Assembly (NCBI GenBank): GCA_022496805.1
Contig: CM040085.1
Coordinates: 46,653,811-46,717,810 of the forward strand
Direction of reading: 5' to 3'
DNA: 64,000 bases
Source of the DNA: Pohlia nutans
Taxonomy: Eukaryota; Streptophyta; Bryopsida; Bryales; Mniaceae
Part shown: one piece after another, positions 11,614 to 23,115 of the stretch
How the letters are laid out: each line of letters begins with the position of its first letter
Position numbering within the stretch: position 1 is the stretch's first letter
The notes under the pieces: generated by a model
The model's database searches: none
Told to the model about the DNA's origin: nothing
What the model saw: only the letters and a program-made list of their open reading frames with translations
Made by a program: the position numbers and the translations under genes

Positions 11614-12350
11614 GTTTCATCAACATTGGAAAGCAAACAGAATGAATTCTAGCGATACACCCTTCCGCTTCCACTTCTTCAAAGTGCACACGTCATTCAG
11701 CTTCACATCTGACAAAAAGGGATGTTTTAGTCACAGACTCCTTTCAACATGGTTTTCTGGTCTTCATGTTTTCAACAGTTCATGTTTTTGACATGACAGT
11801 GTCATTTGAAATGTAAGTGTCGAGCACAATGTTGAAGAAAACTTGTAACATCTTTTTATAGTAGTGCCAATAATAGAACCTAGAAAGTAGCTCACCCTTC
11901 ACTCATGGCCCATTCACACCAGTCACCCAAGGCTAGTGCGGCAGAGAATCTGCATTTGTCAAGTAAGTTTTTGGTAGCTACGATGTGCTCCTGTAAATTT
12001 TTTTTATTTTAACGTGACACATGCAAGAAGCTCCTTCAATGCATTTTGGGTGCTGCAAGAAATTTGCGCTCCATCAACGCACATGCGTTGGCCAAAAGCA
12101 GGAAGAGACAAGGCTCAGACACTGCAAGAAATTATATATATTATTTTTCAGCATTCCAGGAACGCAACGCAAGTGATGGAGCTTCTTGGTGTGAATGGGC
12201 ATTCAGCATTTCATCAACAGTGATGCAAAATCCAATCCGGACATTGTACACAAAACTCTCCCAAATTGCAGTACAGATTAATATTTAAAAGAGTGATATA
12301 CAGTTACGCCATGTTTGTACTACTCAGAGAGCTCATATCCTTGGCACACT
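11614..12350. repeat. Duplicated segment, copy A (partner 15859-16262)
   Basis: GTTTCATCAACATTGGAAAG, CATTCAGCTTCACATCTGAC and CAATCCGGACATTGTACAC recur in order at 15859-16262. Copy A holds an extra 297-bp element (11906-12202) that copy B lacks. Both copies start immediately after a TTAA element of a different family (T2 here, T4-like there). No gene recognised. Confidence 0.8.
11906..12202. mobile_element. Inverted-repeat element with a paralogous empty site
   Basis: Ends TGGCCCATTCACACCA and TTGGTGTGAATGGGCAT are inverted copies. TCA flanks both sides (11903-11905, 12203-12205). The paralogue near 16098 reads CACTCAGCATTTC without the insert, which confirms both the borders and the 3-bp duplication. 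No transposase. Superfamily unassigned; a 3-bp duplication fits CACTA or PIF/Harbinger classes, but the ends fit neither well. Confidence 0.72.
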
Positions 12351-12842
12351 GCTTAATTGCCTGCCCATGGAATCTGGTGGATGAGTAATTCATTTTCGTA
12401 TGAATCTAGCTGCTTGGAAGATTGAATTAATTATCTTATCCCAGGAGAATGATGCCCTGGTAGGCATAACAGGTGCTAAATTGGCATGGCTGATTTCATG
12501 AAAATAATGATCATATCATAACTAAGTGGACTTCTTCAAGCTTCAAAGTGTTGTTCCCAAAAAAAGTGATTCATCATTAGTGACAAAATCTGTGATAATT
12601 AAAGATTTGTGGTTATTTAAACTTGACTGAAGTCCTATCCACTGTGGAAGTTCATAGCTTACCGTATCAAAATTTCTGAAGATGCCAGTGCGATACTGTG
12701 AGGTTACTCCGAAGGTTACCAGAGTGTATCATAATCACCACGATTTATGCCACTGAAAGTTGTATAGACAATCATGCTTCACAAGTGAGACATACCGACA
12801 TTCACAGACACTGTCACAGCGATGTTCGAGACTACGATGATT
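12351..12842. other. Intergenic spacer
   Basis: Nothing recognised on either strand. Confidence 0.5.
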
Positions 12843-13166
12843 TTAACCCCTAAACATCCCAGCGTCCAGAAACTGGATCACGAACAGATTCAAAGCCTTG
12901 CAACTTTCTCATACAACCTCAGATGACTTTCATCCAAGTCACCTTTGTAAGTCTATTAAATTCTTTACCAATCACCATAAATCTCTTATGATGGGGAGCT
13001 GTTGATGGAGAGACCTTCAGCTGTAAGTATGTCAAATTTGTTGGGTAGATTTTATGCTTGCAATGGTCCTCTCATGTACACCCCATGTACATCTGAGCCA
13101 TACTGATATCTATTTTCGAAGGTAGCATCTACTTGTGTTCAAAGGGCCAGTACGTTCAGGGGTTAA
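12843..13166 (+). mobile_element. T3 TTAA element
   Basis: TTAA at 12843-12846 and 13163-13166. Ends are CCCCTAAACATCCCAG and, from the right, CCCCTGAACGTACTGG. The subterminal motif GCGTCCAGAAACTGGATC is shared with the T1/T2 pattern. An inverted second copy is at 20366-20695. Non-coding. Confidence 0.8.
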
Positions 13167-13387
13167 TTTCCTACGCTAATCACACTGGCCTTTACAGATC
13201 ACTCTTCAAATGTTTGCCTAAGTACCACTTGCGAATGGAGCTTGAACGTTGATATTAGGCGGCTGTAACTAAATTCAGATACCTACCATTTATTGAGCGA
13301 CCGACTCTTGAGTTCGATTCTAGCATCGTTGCAGATTTCAGAGTACTTTCTATGCTTGCAGCTTCCCGGTCTCCTCTGCAGGCACAA

Positions 13388-13580
13388 CACTAGAAGGAAA
13401 TGTGTCGTTTTTCACTTACTATAAATGAAAAAGAAATGAAATGGCGCCAGGCACATGGGCTCTGTTAGTGCTGATGAGTAGTTTTGGTCACAAGAAGACA
13501 GAAACGTAAGTATAATATTCCGCCACTATTCACTGTTCCTACAAAATGAGGAATGAAAAACGACAGGTTTGCTACTAGTG
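13388..13580 (+). mobile_element. CACTA MITE family 3, copy 1
   Basis: Starts CACTAGAAGGAAATGTGTCG and ends CGACAGGTTTGCTACTAGTG, with a CAA target duplication on both sides. Other copies: 31446, 40138 (inverted, with a nested retroposon) and 60624. The 3-bp duplication and CACTA ends place it with CACTA/CMC elements. Confidence 0.82.
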
Positions 13581-13823
13581 CAAGAGTGTATATAAGCATA
13601 TGTACCGAAGATTTAAGAGGTACCCATTGTGATCGAGTTGTGCTATCAATCAGTCGTTCGCCAGTTTCAGATTCCTGCCCACATCTGGAAGCTACTGTAT
13701 CTATTTTCTCACTATTATTGTTTTGTGTGCTTCTAAGTTCTGCATCATCTGATTGTGTGTTTACAGTTTTCAAGAAACTGTAAAGTTTGCTTCCTTGCAA
13801 ATACCAGATGGCGAACCATGCAG
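13581..13823. other. Short spacer between two MITEs
   Basis: Nothing recognised. Confidence 0.4.
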
Positions 13824-13999
13824 CACAGGGAGAAATAAAGACATTCCCACATGCGATTTCATATGGGAAGTGGGACAAAATTCCAACAATTGTAACTTTC
13901 TTGGGATGATTGTAGTGTATTTTAGGTTTTGGGAAAGTTACAATTGTGGGAAATTTGTCCGCGTTTCCCATATGGGAATCTTGTATTTATCTCCCTGTG
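13824..13999. mobile_element. Hairpin MITE with CACAGGGAG ends
   Basis: Left CACAGGGAGAAATAAAGAC and right end GTATTTATCTCCCTGTG are inverted, and most of the element folds on itself (TATGGGAAGTGGGACAAA pairs with its complement near 13960). No clear target duplication was found. CAGGG-type ends recall hAT elements, but this is tentative. Confidence 0.55.
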
Positions 14000-14090
14000 A
14001 TGGTGAACGAACAGTCATGGTTGCGGTGCCCTTCAGCTAAAATCATTTCTCTCTCAGATTATGTACAATATATGTGAAGTATAGTCTAAA

Positions 14091-14418
14091 CACTAGTAGA
14101 AAATTATGCCAAAAAAACTGCAGCCAAAATCGGCTGCGGTTCTGACCAGCCTGATCTATAATCGCTAAACGACTGCATATTTATTTGTTTGGGTTTAGCG
14201 AGTACAATTTTGAGAATTTTGGGGCGTGTAATATACTGTTGGAAAGGTATTTTCGAGATCTTTCCAACGGTATATTACACGCCCCGAAATTCCTAATATT
14301 GTAATCGCTAAACCAAAACAAACAAATCTACAGTCGTTTAGCGACTTCAGATCAGGCTGGTCAAAGAACCACAACCAATTTCGGCTGCGATTTTTCTTGG
14401 CATAGTTTTCTACTAGTG
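14091..14418 (+). mobile_element. CACTA MITE family 1, copy 1 (full-length palindrome)
   Basis: CACTAGTAGAAAA ... TTTTCTACTAGTG, flanked by AAA on both sides. The 328-bp unit is nearly a complete palindrome around GGCGTGTAATATAC-TGTTGGAAAGGT, with smaller hairpins inside each arm (GCAGCCAAAATCGGCTGCGG). The terminus closely matches the common plant CACTA end CACTACAAGAAAA. A second copy is at 39261. Confidence 0.86.
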
Positions 14419-15265
14419 AAATGAAGGGGCGTGGACATATATAACTGTGCAGTTATATGTAAATCTCGTCCGGAAATCTCATTCCTGTTTGCAACATGGT
14501 GTGAATTTTTGGACATGCGTCAGTAACTTAGATGACTGCTACTTTTGTTACAATGTTGTGACTGTGTTGCGAGTCTGTTACCGAATCGTTGTTCCTCCCT
14601 TAGCATAACGCCATACGTCCCTAACATAAAAGATAGATTGAGGATTCAATCTAATTGATTGACCTGGGAATTTGGCTCCAGATTATTGACAATGAATCAA
14701 ATTAAAAGTTAGTGGTGTATGCAATTCTCACTGAGGATATACAACCAAACTTTATATTTGAGTGGTTTAAATTGCAATATTAGGTGTCAAGGATTTGTAC
14801 ATATGGAGAATTGTTAAAGTGCACAGAGTGGTTTTGCGGAACATGGAGGCAATGATCTCATGAATCTTTCCAAGAGTGTAGAAATATATAAATCTTAATG
14901 TCTACTCCACATGACATATATACAGGACTTCTACCCTCCATACAATGACATTCCATAATATGACGATATTATTGTTTCCAGCAATACACATGATGTGACA
15001 AGTCATTTTGTTACTAATGCATGCTTGCCACCTTGAAGGTAGGGCTTCCCAAACATGTCATAATAGAGAGGGACAATTGTATTGTAGTCAGATGCAACGA
15101 TATTAAAGTCTGCAAGCACTGAAGAAGAGATTCCATGTGTACACGACTACAAAGGAAAATTATTATACAACTACAACACTTGTGCAATAATGGACAGTCA
15201 ACTCCATCCTCTCCTCATTGCAAAGTGTACAAAACATGGAGGTTGATACTCTACAAACAAACCAC
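14419..15265. other. Intergenic spacer with a dispersed repeat
   Basis: No gene. About 14990-15075 repeats the 6270-6380 sequence (TGCCACCTTGAAG, GGGCTTCCCAAACATGTC). About 14935-14975 (TACCCTCC ... ATAATATGACGATATTAT) recurs inverted near 41405-41450. Confidence 0.5.
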
Positions 15266-15501
15266 TTAACCCTAAAGGTACCAAGAAGCCCAAATTGGGC
15301 CTCATGTCTTTTTTAGGAGTTTCTAGTAGGTTCTGTGGACCTTTTTTTTGTTCAACTTCATTTATATTTTGACCAACATATGCAATATTCTTCACTAATT
15401 TTGGTGATATAAAATTTGGTCTTATCTAAATTGTACTTTCACAATATGATCAATTGAATCTGACATTTTCAAACCATGAATCCTTGGTCTTCAAGGGTTA
15501 A
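15266..15501 (-). mobile_element. T5 TTAA element, complete
   Basis: TTAA at 15266-15269 and 15498-15501. Ends are CCCTAAAGGTACCAAG and, from the right, CCCTTGAAGACCAAGG. A perfect palindrome GCCCAAATTGGGC lies just inside the left end. The interior matches the relics at 2434 and 41702 in the opposite orientation. Non-coding. Confidence 0.8.
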
Positions 15502-15505
15502 CCCG

Positions 15506-15858
15506 TAACCCTTAAACGTCTTCCCAAGCCCCACGGGCTTGACTTTCAAAGAATCTTGCTTCTAGCACAAGCACTACTCAACTCCTTTTGACCAGACATG
15601 AATTATTGAATGCACGAGGTGAAGCAATTCATGTGCTTAGTTGCAACAAAAAAAATTCCATGCTTGTTCACAATGTTTAGATCAAAGGTATTAGAGGATC
15701 ATTTGATTCTTGCCCAAGTCCCCAATTGATTCCTTGTGTGCTTGTTTCTTTGTTGTGATTGGTCATGCACCCATGCCCAGCCTAAATATATAATCCATAT
15801 TCTTTCAGATATGCTCGGACTATCCACTGAGGACCTAAAATGTCATTTAAGGGGTTAA
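15506..15858. mobile_element. T4-like TTAA element
   Basis: Left end GTAACCCTTAAACGTCTTCC (TTAA changed to GTAA), with the same subterminal hairpin AAGCCCCACGGGCTT as the T4 element at 3456. Right end AAGGGG then TTAA at 15855-15858. The interior differs from 3456 after the first 40 bp. It abuts the T5 element with a 4-bp gap. Confidence 0.65.
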
Positions 15859-16262
15859 GTTTCAACGACATTGGAAAGCAAACAGAATGCATTCTACGTT
15901 TGATTACTCAAAAGTGCACACATCATTCAGCTTCACATCTGACCAAAAAAGGATGTTGTTTTTTACACTCTTTTCAACATGGTTTTCAACACTCCAGTGT
16001 CATTTGACATTTAAGTGTCAAACACAACATTGTCGAAGAAAACAACACCCTTTTTAAGTAGTGCCAATTCAATCAATAAGTAGCCCTCCCTTCACTCAGC
16101 ATTTCATCACCAGTGATGCAAAATGCAATCCGGACATTGTACACAAAACTCTCCCAAATTGCAAGTGCAGCACCAGCCAGCAGTACAGATTAAATATTAA
16201 AAGAGTGATATTCTTTGTTACACCATGTTTGTTACTCCGAGAGCTCATATTCTCGGCACACT
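15859..16262. repeat. Duplicated segment, copy B (partner 11614-12350)
   Basis: Partner of copy A; it lacks the 297-bp insertion. It starts directly at the TTAA that closes the T4-like element and ends shortly downstream of the AOC stop codon. Confidence 0.8.
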
Positions 16263-16300
16263 CATGACATTAAAATTGAAATCTAGTCCACCTGCAATAA

Positions 16301-17969
16301 TCAGTTGGTGAAGTTGGGTGCAACATGGTCGGGGTGACAATCCTTGGCCTCCTGGCATGGCGCCACCGACACCGACGGCTCCACTTCTTTACGACACAGC
16401 GCTGCCGGAAGCTTCTTGATGCCTTGTAAGTAAAAGGTGTAGTGGAGCTTGAAGGGGAAGATGATCTGCTGAAGCTTCACTTGGCCATAGCACCCAGCAA
16501 ATATCCCTGACCCTCCAGTTATGGCCAGATATGTGTCTTGGTACGTAATGTAAGCCCCCTGCAACGAAACACATAAATCATCACCACACTTGGCGGTGTT
16601 AGGAATGATCTTAGCAAAGTGAATCTCGTCTAACTAAATTCATTCCTAGGATCTTCACTAATTCCAAGTAAGAACATATCTTCATCTTCCAAAACAAAAC
16701 ATACATACATATTCTTTTTTAAATACTTAAAGGAGTGGTTTAACCCTTGAAGGACATGGCTTTTTTATTCCCACACCCAAAATCTCTTAAAGTTTTTAAT
16801 TTACTTTGGTTCTATTCTAAAGAAGTATTGATGCCTTAAATATGTTCATTTTGACATTTAAAAAACCCCATTTAATTCAACGGAGTAAAAGTTATGAGCA
16901 AGACTCTCCCCAAAAAAAAGGAAACCCATGGAGCTTAGTATGTCCTTTAAGGGATAACATATATCAATAGTAGAAGATACTAAAACTATTAGGAAGCTAA
17001 GCAACAACAACAACTCATCTATTCATACACTTCATACACTTGTTTGGCCTTCATCTATTCAGCAAGTTGGGTGTAAACATAACTTTGCTAAATGAACGGA
17101 AATGGGATTCTCTCCAACCTCCCAAATGATCTCAAAAAGTTTAGCTCTTGTAGCCAAAGTGATCTCCCAAGGAAAGAACACTTCTACATAAGTGAAAGTG
17201 ACGACAACAGTATGATCCAATACTGTGGGGTTTTTTCTTGAATACGAACAGGAGTGGTAATAGTAAATATGTTTTTTTGTGTCGGTAAACTGACCTGCAC
17301 GGAGATATGGCCATAGTCGCCGAAGTAGAAACTGTACAAAGCCTCGTACCGATCCCCGTTCTTCTCGGCATCGTGAGAGATGAGAGTGCACAAACCGGAC
17401 GTGATGCCAAGCCGCGTCGTCAGGGATCCATCGTAAAGCTAATTAATAAGCCATCCCACCACGCTCACACATCAGGTCCCATAGAAAAAGAGCAATAAAA
17501 AGTGGTTCCTGAAGACTCAGTAAAATGGTTCTACCGACACTTGTTACTAACGACACCTCATCTGAACATTCATAGCACGTGGTTGACCCAAGCTGCGTGT
17601 AAGCAAGACTTGGTTACATATCTGTGGCCACTAATCTTTGAATGAAAAATGAGGTTTTCTACTTCTAGTAGTTGACAACCTTCCACTTTGAAATTACTTG
17701 AGAAATACTGTAGTGATTGGCTCTTGTCTCTCTCAATGAAAGCACAGTCCTCCACTTGAGAAACAAGATTTGGAAAAAGAAACGGAAAAGTTGTCAACCT
17801 TGTTACTGAACGGCACGAGGTCGCCGAGGCCATTAACATGGGCGCCGGTGGTTGCATCTTTGCGGCCTCCAAACGGCAAGAACACGGGGCTGCCGCGGTC
17901 ACGCTCGTTGATCTCGTACACCTTGAGCTCCTGCACCTCCGAATCGTGGCCTCGATGGAAGAACTGCAT
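16301..17969 (-). CDS. AOC: Allene oxide cyclase (AOC), three exons
   Basis: Converts the unstable allene oxide made by allene oxide synthase into cis-(+)-OPDA, the jasmonate precursor, in plastids. Exons on the minus strand: 17969-17799, 17438-17295 and 16558-16301, all GT-AG, encoding 190 residues. Exon 1 has [17 protein letters not shown] and [10 protein letters not shown], exon 2 [11 protein letters not shown] and [14 protein letters not shown], exon 3 [19 protein letters not shown] and the C-terminal FTN. Residues lining the barrel pocket in plant AOCs (E and N of YEINE, S-P, N of FSNK, C of GLC) are present. Both introns fall where I recall angiosperm AOC introns, after FSNK and after SVQ. 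The first ATG with a good context (-3 A) is 17969, leaving only about ten residues before the barrel and no evident transit peptide. Intron 2 holds a T6 TTAA element. Confidence 0.94.
16740..16957. mobile_element. T6 TTAA element in AOC intron 2
   Basis: TTAACCCTTGAAGGACATGGC at the left and ...TATGTCCTTTAAGGG then ATAA (a decayed TTAA) at the right; both ends read CCCTTRAAGGACAT inward. The related copy near 25650-25888 shares TTCCCACACCCAAAATCTC and TTGGTTCTATTCTAAAGAAG. It lies wholly inside the intron, so it should be spliced out. Confidence 0.72.
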
Positions 17970-18007
17970 CTTCACAGACTCTCACGGACACACAGAGACA
18001 CACACAA

Positions 18008-18031
18008 CCAGACAGACAGACAGACAGACAC
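18008..18031. repeat. (CAGA)n microsatellite upstream of AOC
   Basis: About six CAGA units about 40 bp upstream of the AOC start codon, probably in the 5' leader. Confidence 0.7.
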
Positions 18032-18566
18032 AAAAGCTGGCAATTCCAACAGAGGTTTTGTACACAGAGCTCCAGAAACAAACTAGCTACCACTAGTAGC
18101 AAAAAAAATGTGGTTACAGTAGTTTCCGGCCCACGTGCTAAGTCTCCTTCTCTCTTTCCACCAAACCATACGATAATCGAGAAACCTATAAACTTACAGT
18201 ACCCTCTCCCTTCCTCTAGAGTACCTCTAGCTTTGACAGAAAAATGATGCAATGAAATTGTCGCTGGCACGTGCACCTTTATGTGCAGATGAGAACCGGA
18301 CTCCGGAGTTTGGACTGTGGACGTCATTTGCTCTGACTTTGGAAGCATCTTGTGAAATGAGCGTAGATTTCGGAGATGCAATCGTCATGGCACTCACCAT
18401 GAATGTGATAAAACCTTCTTTTTTTTCTTTTCTTTTTTGGCCAGAATCTTCCTTGATTTTGGGAGTGGCTACTTTTACAGTAAAAGAATGGGTGAAAAAG
18501 TGGATGTAATTGTCAAAAAAAATACTAAAAACAATAATATTTGAATGAAAGTGTCTTATAATACCC

Positions 18567-18718
18567 ACGGTACCTCACTTTCTAGTTTGGCAAAAATTAA
18601 TTAAGTTTTTAAAGAATTTTGCTACATGTTGTTTCCACATTGGTTGAGACCAAGTGGATCCTACGTGAAAATTACATTTTGACACTCAAAAGTGCCTAAC
18701 CAAAAAGTGAGGTACGGT
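18567..18718. mobile_element. MITE with ACGGTACCTCACTTT ends
   Basis: Left ACGGTACCTCACTTTCTAG and right CAAAAAGTGAGGTACGGT are inverted. The unit is about 152 bp with no coding. Target duplication unclear; superfamily unassigned. Confidence 0.55.
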
Positions 18719-18828
18719 AGACAATTTTATACGTATATGGATGATTCTAACCGGTTTTTTCTTACCCGACTAAGTTACATTCCAATGTATGTGTCGCTCT
18801 ACCAACGGAAAATATTTTAAAAAATAGA

Positions 18829-19270
18829 TTGAATAATTTAATTGTTTTAAAACCTTTTGATGCACTTGCGTCCTGTATGTGGACGCTAAAGAGATTCCAA
18901 TTGTTCCCGTTACTACATACAATGACATTTTTCATTCATCCAACTTTTTCTTGGTTCTTGTGCTTGTTGACTACCATTTGTGCAGTATGGATCTTCAAAA
19001 TAAGATATTGTGATTTTTGTTTTAAATAACAAAATTGGATTATGTCAAGTTTCATTCTTAGTTCAAAAAGTGAGATCTCAAAAATGATTTTCAAAAATAA
19101 GTAGAATCAAATAATGAAAATTATACCATGATCTCATAGTGAATATTATTCCAAATTCATTACAACAATTTTTAATTAAAAATTGTTAATTTGAGATTTT
19201 GAATTGAATTACAAAAGAAAACCTTGAAAATTTAAGTAAAAAATATTAGAGTTATTTGAAACAGAAGAGG
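18829..19270 (-). mobile_element. T2 TTAA-element relic, both ends degraded
   Basis: GATGCACTTGCGTCC, TATGTGGACGC, then TTGACTACCATTTGTGCAGT and the AGTTCAAAAAGTGAGATCTC core follow the T2 order seen at 28381 and 63387. Terminal CCCTTT and TTAA are not preserved. Confidence 0.6.
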
Positions 19271-20365
19271 AGTTGGAAATGAGTTCAAGTGGAGTTTGCA
19301 TCCAATATTAACAATTTTTGACAAGCATTGTTTATGAATGGTCTCTTAGTCGGAGAGCTTAGGCTTAAGGGAACTCTCTTTTAGCATTGGAGAAGTCACG
19401 AGTTTCACACCCCACGGTTAGACACATTACAACATTAGAAACTTAGAAATATTAGAAACTTTTTTTTGTTGAGAACCCTATGACACCCTAGTGCAAAACA
19501 CCCACTACGAAAACTTGTCACTCTTCACTTTCAAAATCTAAACAATGTTAATTACTTGTATACTAAATTTGAGAAGTAGGAGAATGATTTAACATATTGA
19601 AAACAATACTGCGAGTGGGGGAAGTCCAAACCATTGCCAAACACATTTTATTTTATTGTGAACTTGGATTTTTTTAATATCTCAATCCAAATGGTAAAGA
19701 CAAAGATTCTTGTCTCTTTTTGAAGTAGAAAAAAAAAATTACAAAAAAATTACAAAATCTCTAATTTTTATCCCTAAAAGAAGTTGATTTTTCCTCGGAT
19801 TTTTCTCACCTTGCCCGACCACACTAGAATTTTTTGACTCCTCTTGGAATGGAATTTTTGAACTACAGAGAGTTTTTTTTTACCATCACAAATAATATCA
19901 TGTCACTTGCTTCCGTATCAAATTTTAGAGCATTTGGAGTAGTTTAGCATTTTGCCCAAGCTACCCGGCGTCGCGAAAAAAAGGCTTCATGCAACATAAC
20001 TTTTTCTACTAATGTCCGGTGGGAAGAAGAATTATACTTCCACGAAGCTCTTGAAATTCCTCACGTTCACTAAAAATATCATAGTAGTAGACTCAAAATG
20101 AAGCACCCGTACTTTAGTGGTGTTAGAGCCTCTCTCCATGACATAGTGGGAACCTGGCCGGTTTTGTAAATATCCTAGATAGGACTCTTGATCCTTTAGG
20201 GGTTAAATTTTAAGAATACTGGTTATTTCTATTTCTGATTACAAACAAGGGCCAAAACCGAAGTAGCAATGTGAAAACCGGTTCAATGTTGACTATGGAG
20301 GAAAATTACCAGCAATCCTCAAAATCTTTTGGAACGCTATTTCACAGACCCGCTCTCACTTTTAT
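19271..20365. other. AT-rich spacer with an orphan TTAA-element end
   Basis: No gene. Around 20183-20206, CTCTTGATCCTTTAGGGG then TTAA has the form of a right end of a TTAA element, but no left partner was found. About 19370-19410 resembles 23010-23060 (AAGTCACGAGTT/AGGTCACGAGTT). Confidence 0.45.
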
Positions 20366-20695
20366 TTAACCCCAAAATGTACCAACCCTTTGAACAAAAG
20401 TAGATTCTAGCCTCAAAAATAAATATTAGCATGGCTCAGATGTACATGAGGTGTACATGAAAAGACTATTGCAAGTATAAAATCTACCCAACAAATTAGA
20501 CATACTTGTAGTTGGAGGCCTCTCCAATATTATCAACAGCTCCCCATCACAAGAAATTTATTGTAATTGGTAGAGAATTTAATAGGCTTTCAAAGGTGAC
20601 TTGGATGAAAATCATCCGAGGTTGTATGAGAAAGTTACAAGGCTTCGAATATGTTCGTGAACCAGTTTCTGGACGCTAGGACGTTTAGGGGTTAA
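20366..20695 (-). mobile_element. T3 TTAA element, second copy
   Basis: TTAA at 20366-20369 and 20692-20695. Inverted relative to 12843-13166 and matching through the interior (ATGTACATGAGGTGTACATG, CAACAGCTCCCCATCA). Subterminal AACCAGTTTCTGGACGC lies at the right end. Confidence 0.8.
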
Positions 20696-21300
20696 AGAGA
20701 ATCAGAGGAGATCATTGAGGAAATCATTGAACAGTGAACCGGTTGTCTATTTTCTGCAAGAGCTAATCAATGTGTGAAAAAGGAATCAAACGAGTCCCAC
20801 AACATTCATGTGATGGAATCCAGATGCGGCCTAGCTTTAGAAAGTGAGTTTATTTTTATTTTTATAGGCGGTGTGCATGTACACTCACCAGTTGCAAGCC
20901 AGCCAGAGGGGAGCATCACTAAGTTATTTATGCTTCAAGGGAATCCAATTCGTTTCTTTTGGATGAGGTTAATAAGTTGTCTGACAGGTGCGTTGACTAT
21001 TTATTGGCTCTGACAGTAGGGAAGAGGCATTGCAGGGACACTCATTTTTCTGGGCTAAATATCACTGTAGCAAATATATTCCGTCCATGATTCCACTTAA
21101 ATGCATTCTCGTCCTTCCGGTCAGAGCTCCTCGTAACGTAGCTGCTTGTTTTATTTCCATTTATTTTGTGTTTTTTTTCTTTTTGGAACAAGCGATTGAT
21201 GAAAATTCGATTATAAGGAATCATCGAATAAACACGGCACTCATACCGTACAGACATTTTTGTTTTATTTTCAGTTGAATACACGGTCAGGGTCAGTTTA
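20696..21300. other. Intergenic spacer
   Basis: No gene or repeat recognised; short open frames on both strands look random. Confidence 0.45.
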
Positions 21301-21822
21301 TCCCCTAAACGCTCAAACGACCATTTTTTGGTTGCTGCCCGAAGTCTAACGGCCTGCCCGGAATCAAATAAAAATATTTGAAAAAATCAAGAAATATTTG
21401 AAAATACTTCATCAAGTCTACTTTCCAACACAATTTGAATTGTGTCAATCCGAGCTAAACTTCACTTGGGAGAAATTTTCAAAGTGAATCACCTCAACAT
21501 TGTCTTAGTGTTATAAACTTTGCTATTTGGGGAAAGGAATGATGTTCCCTCCATCATTTCTTTTACTTTTTTGAAGTTTACAATAGATAAACCAACTTTA
21601 TCCAATCATGCTAAAATTTAAACTCTAAAAGTGATTCTTTTTTAAATTTTGTTTTCCTCCTTTGTCGTTTAGGGTTCAGCTTGCCGCTAAATCCTAAATT
21701 TTTATATTTATTTTAGGAAATTTAGGGGAAAATAAATAAAATTTAGAGTTCAGCCGCCGGCTGAACCTTAAATTTAATTTTTTATATTTTTAAGGTTCAT
21801 GAACCCTAAATAAGAAAGAAGA

Positions 21823-21857
<35 letters not shown>

Positions 21858-22339
21858 ATGAAAGAAACGAGATTAAAAAAAACAAGATAAAAAGAGGATT
21901 AAAAAAAGATAAAGATAAGGATAGAAGGTAAATAAAAGATTTGTTTGTTTACAATGTAAGTGATTGTAGAAAGACAAAATCGTTGTTTTTTAGAGAACTT
22001 TTTACACAAATTTTTTTAAACAAGATTTGCTCATGAAATGAACACACTTGGCCAAGTGCATAATTAGCGAATTGTGTGTTGTTATTACAATAGCCTCCAA
22101 GGTTGAGTTGCTTGACAATTTCAGTATAGAAAATTTCCAAATCTCAACTTCAAATGTGAATAACTTAAAATCCATACGGTGGAATTAAACTTTTAATTTT
22201 TTTACAATAAATAAGACACTAATATGCAAGATCCTATAGTTGAAAATTCAAATTTCAAAAGAAAAGAAACTAATACTTTTAGATTATGATAGTTTTGGAG
22301 CACTTTTTAGGGATGACCCCTATATCATTTAGGAGTTAA
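21301..22339. mobile_element. T8 candidate TTAA element with foldback-arm homology
   Basis: Left end TTATCCCCTAAACGCTC (TTAA decayed) with subterminal ACGACCATTTTTTGGTTGC; right end CATTTAGGAG then TTAA at 22336-22339. The interior from about 21890 to 22085 (AAAGATAAAGATAAGG, GATTGTAGAAAGACAAAATC, CTTGGCCAAGTGCATAATTA) matches one arm of the foldback element at 51135-52415. An A tract of over 30 lies near 21824. No coding. Confidence 0.45.
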
Positions 22340-23115
22340 AAGCTTCCTATTTGTTGAAACTACTATTCCTACTGGCTCAAGGTCCATACCATTGGAGTAG
22401 TTAATTCATCTATTTTCAGGGTACACGAAGCTTAATATGGAAGAGAGGAGTATGGTTTAAAATGTTTATCATAAGAAACATACTATTTTGACACCAATTG
22501 TAATGATGGCATCATACCAATTGTGATGTGTAGTGGTGACATTGATATATTGGACATACTAATTTTCTTCATATCCAATTACCATGCCCTACAAAATAAC
22601 CATTTCATTGTAGTAGTGTACGTATCAAAATCTTAAACATAAGACACCAATCAAGAGTGACCACAAAATGGTACAAATAGTTACATGGCACAAATAGTAG
22701 CATATCACAAATTGTTTTTTTTTATTGGCACAAATTAAAACAGGTCAATTGCGAGGGGAAGATAAAATACAGAGCCGTTCCGTTTGTTTCAAAAATAAAT
22801 AAAAATACAAAGCTGCCACATCAGAGCCGACGTAGGGCAGGAAGGGGCGGACTAGCTATGAAAGTTGGTGCGATTATTGAGTTAACCGAAGATAAGAAAG
22901 GCTCTGTACAAAGTCTATGTGGCGTCAACAATCTTATATAAACGATTTCTAACATGCCTTATATATAAATAGTCCATTGGTTCCTTTATGAATAAAGCCA
23001 TATGTTTGGGGGAACATGTGGGAACTCTCCTCTAGTGTTAGGGAGGTCACGAGTTCCATTGCTATGGGTGGTGCAGGGTCTTGCTTTAGATTATTTTTCA
23101 ACTCACCATAGACAA
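22340..23115. other. Spacer with a dispersed repeat
   Basis: About 22605-22700 (GTGTACGTATCAAAATCTTAAAC, AAGACACC, GGTACAAATAG) is a diverged copy of sequence at 29578-29650 and 33485-33560. No gene. Confidence 0.45.

Noticed and set aside
13465..13971. 168-residue minus-strand open frame
   Set aside because: Runs across a CACTA MITE and a hairpin MITE, so it is not a gene.
17899..18381. 160-residue minus-strand open frame upstream of AOC
   Set aside because: Overlaps AOC exon 1 in another frame and reads through the CAGA microsatellite.
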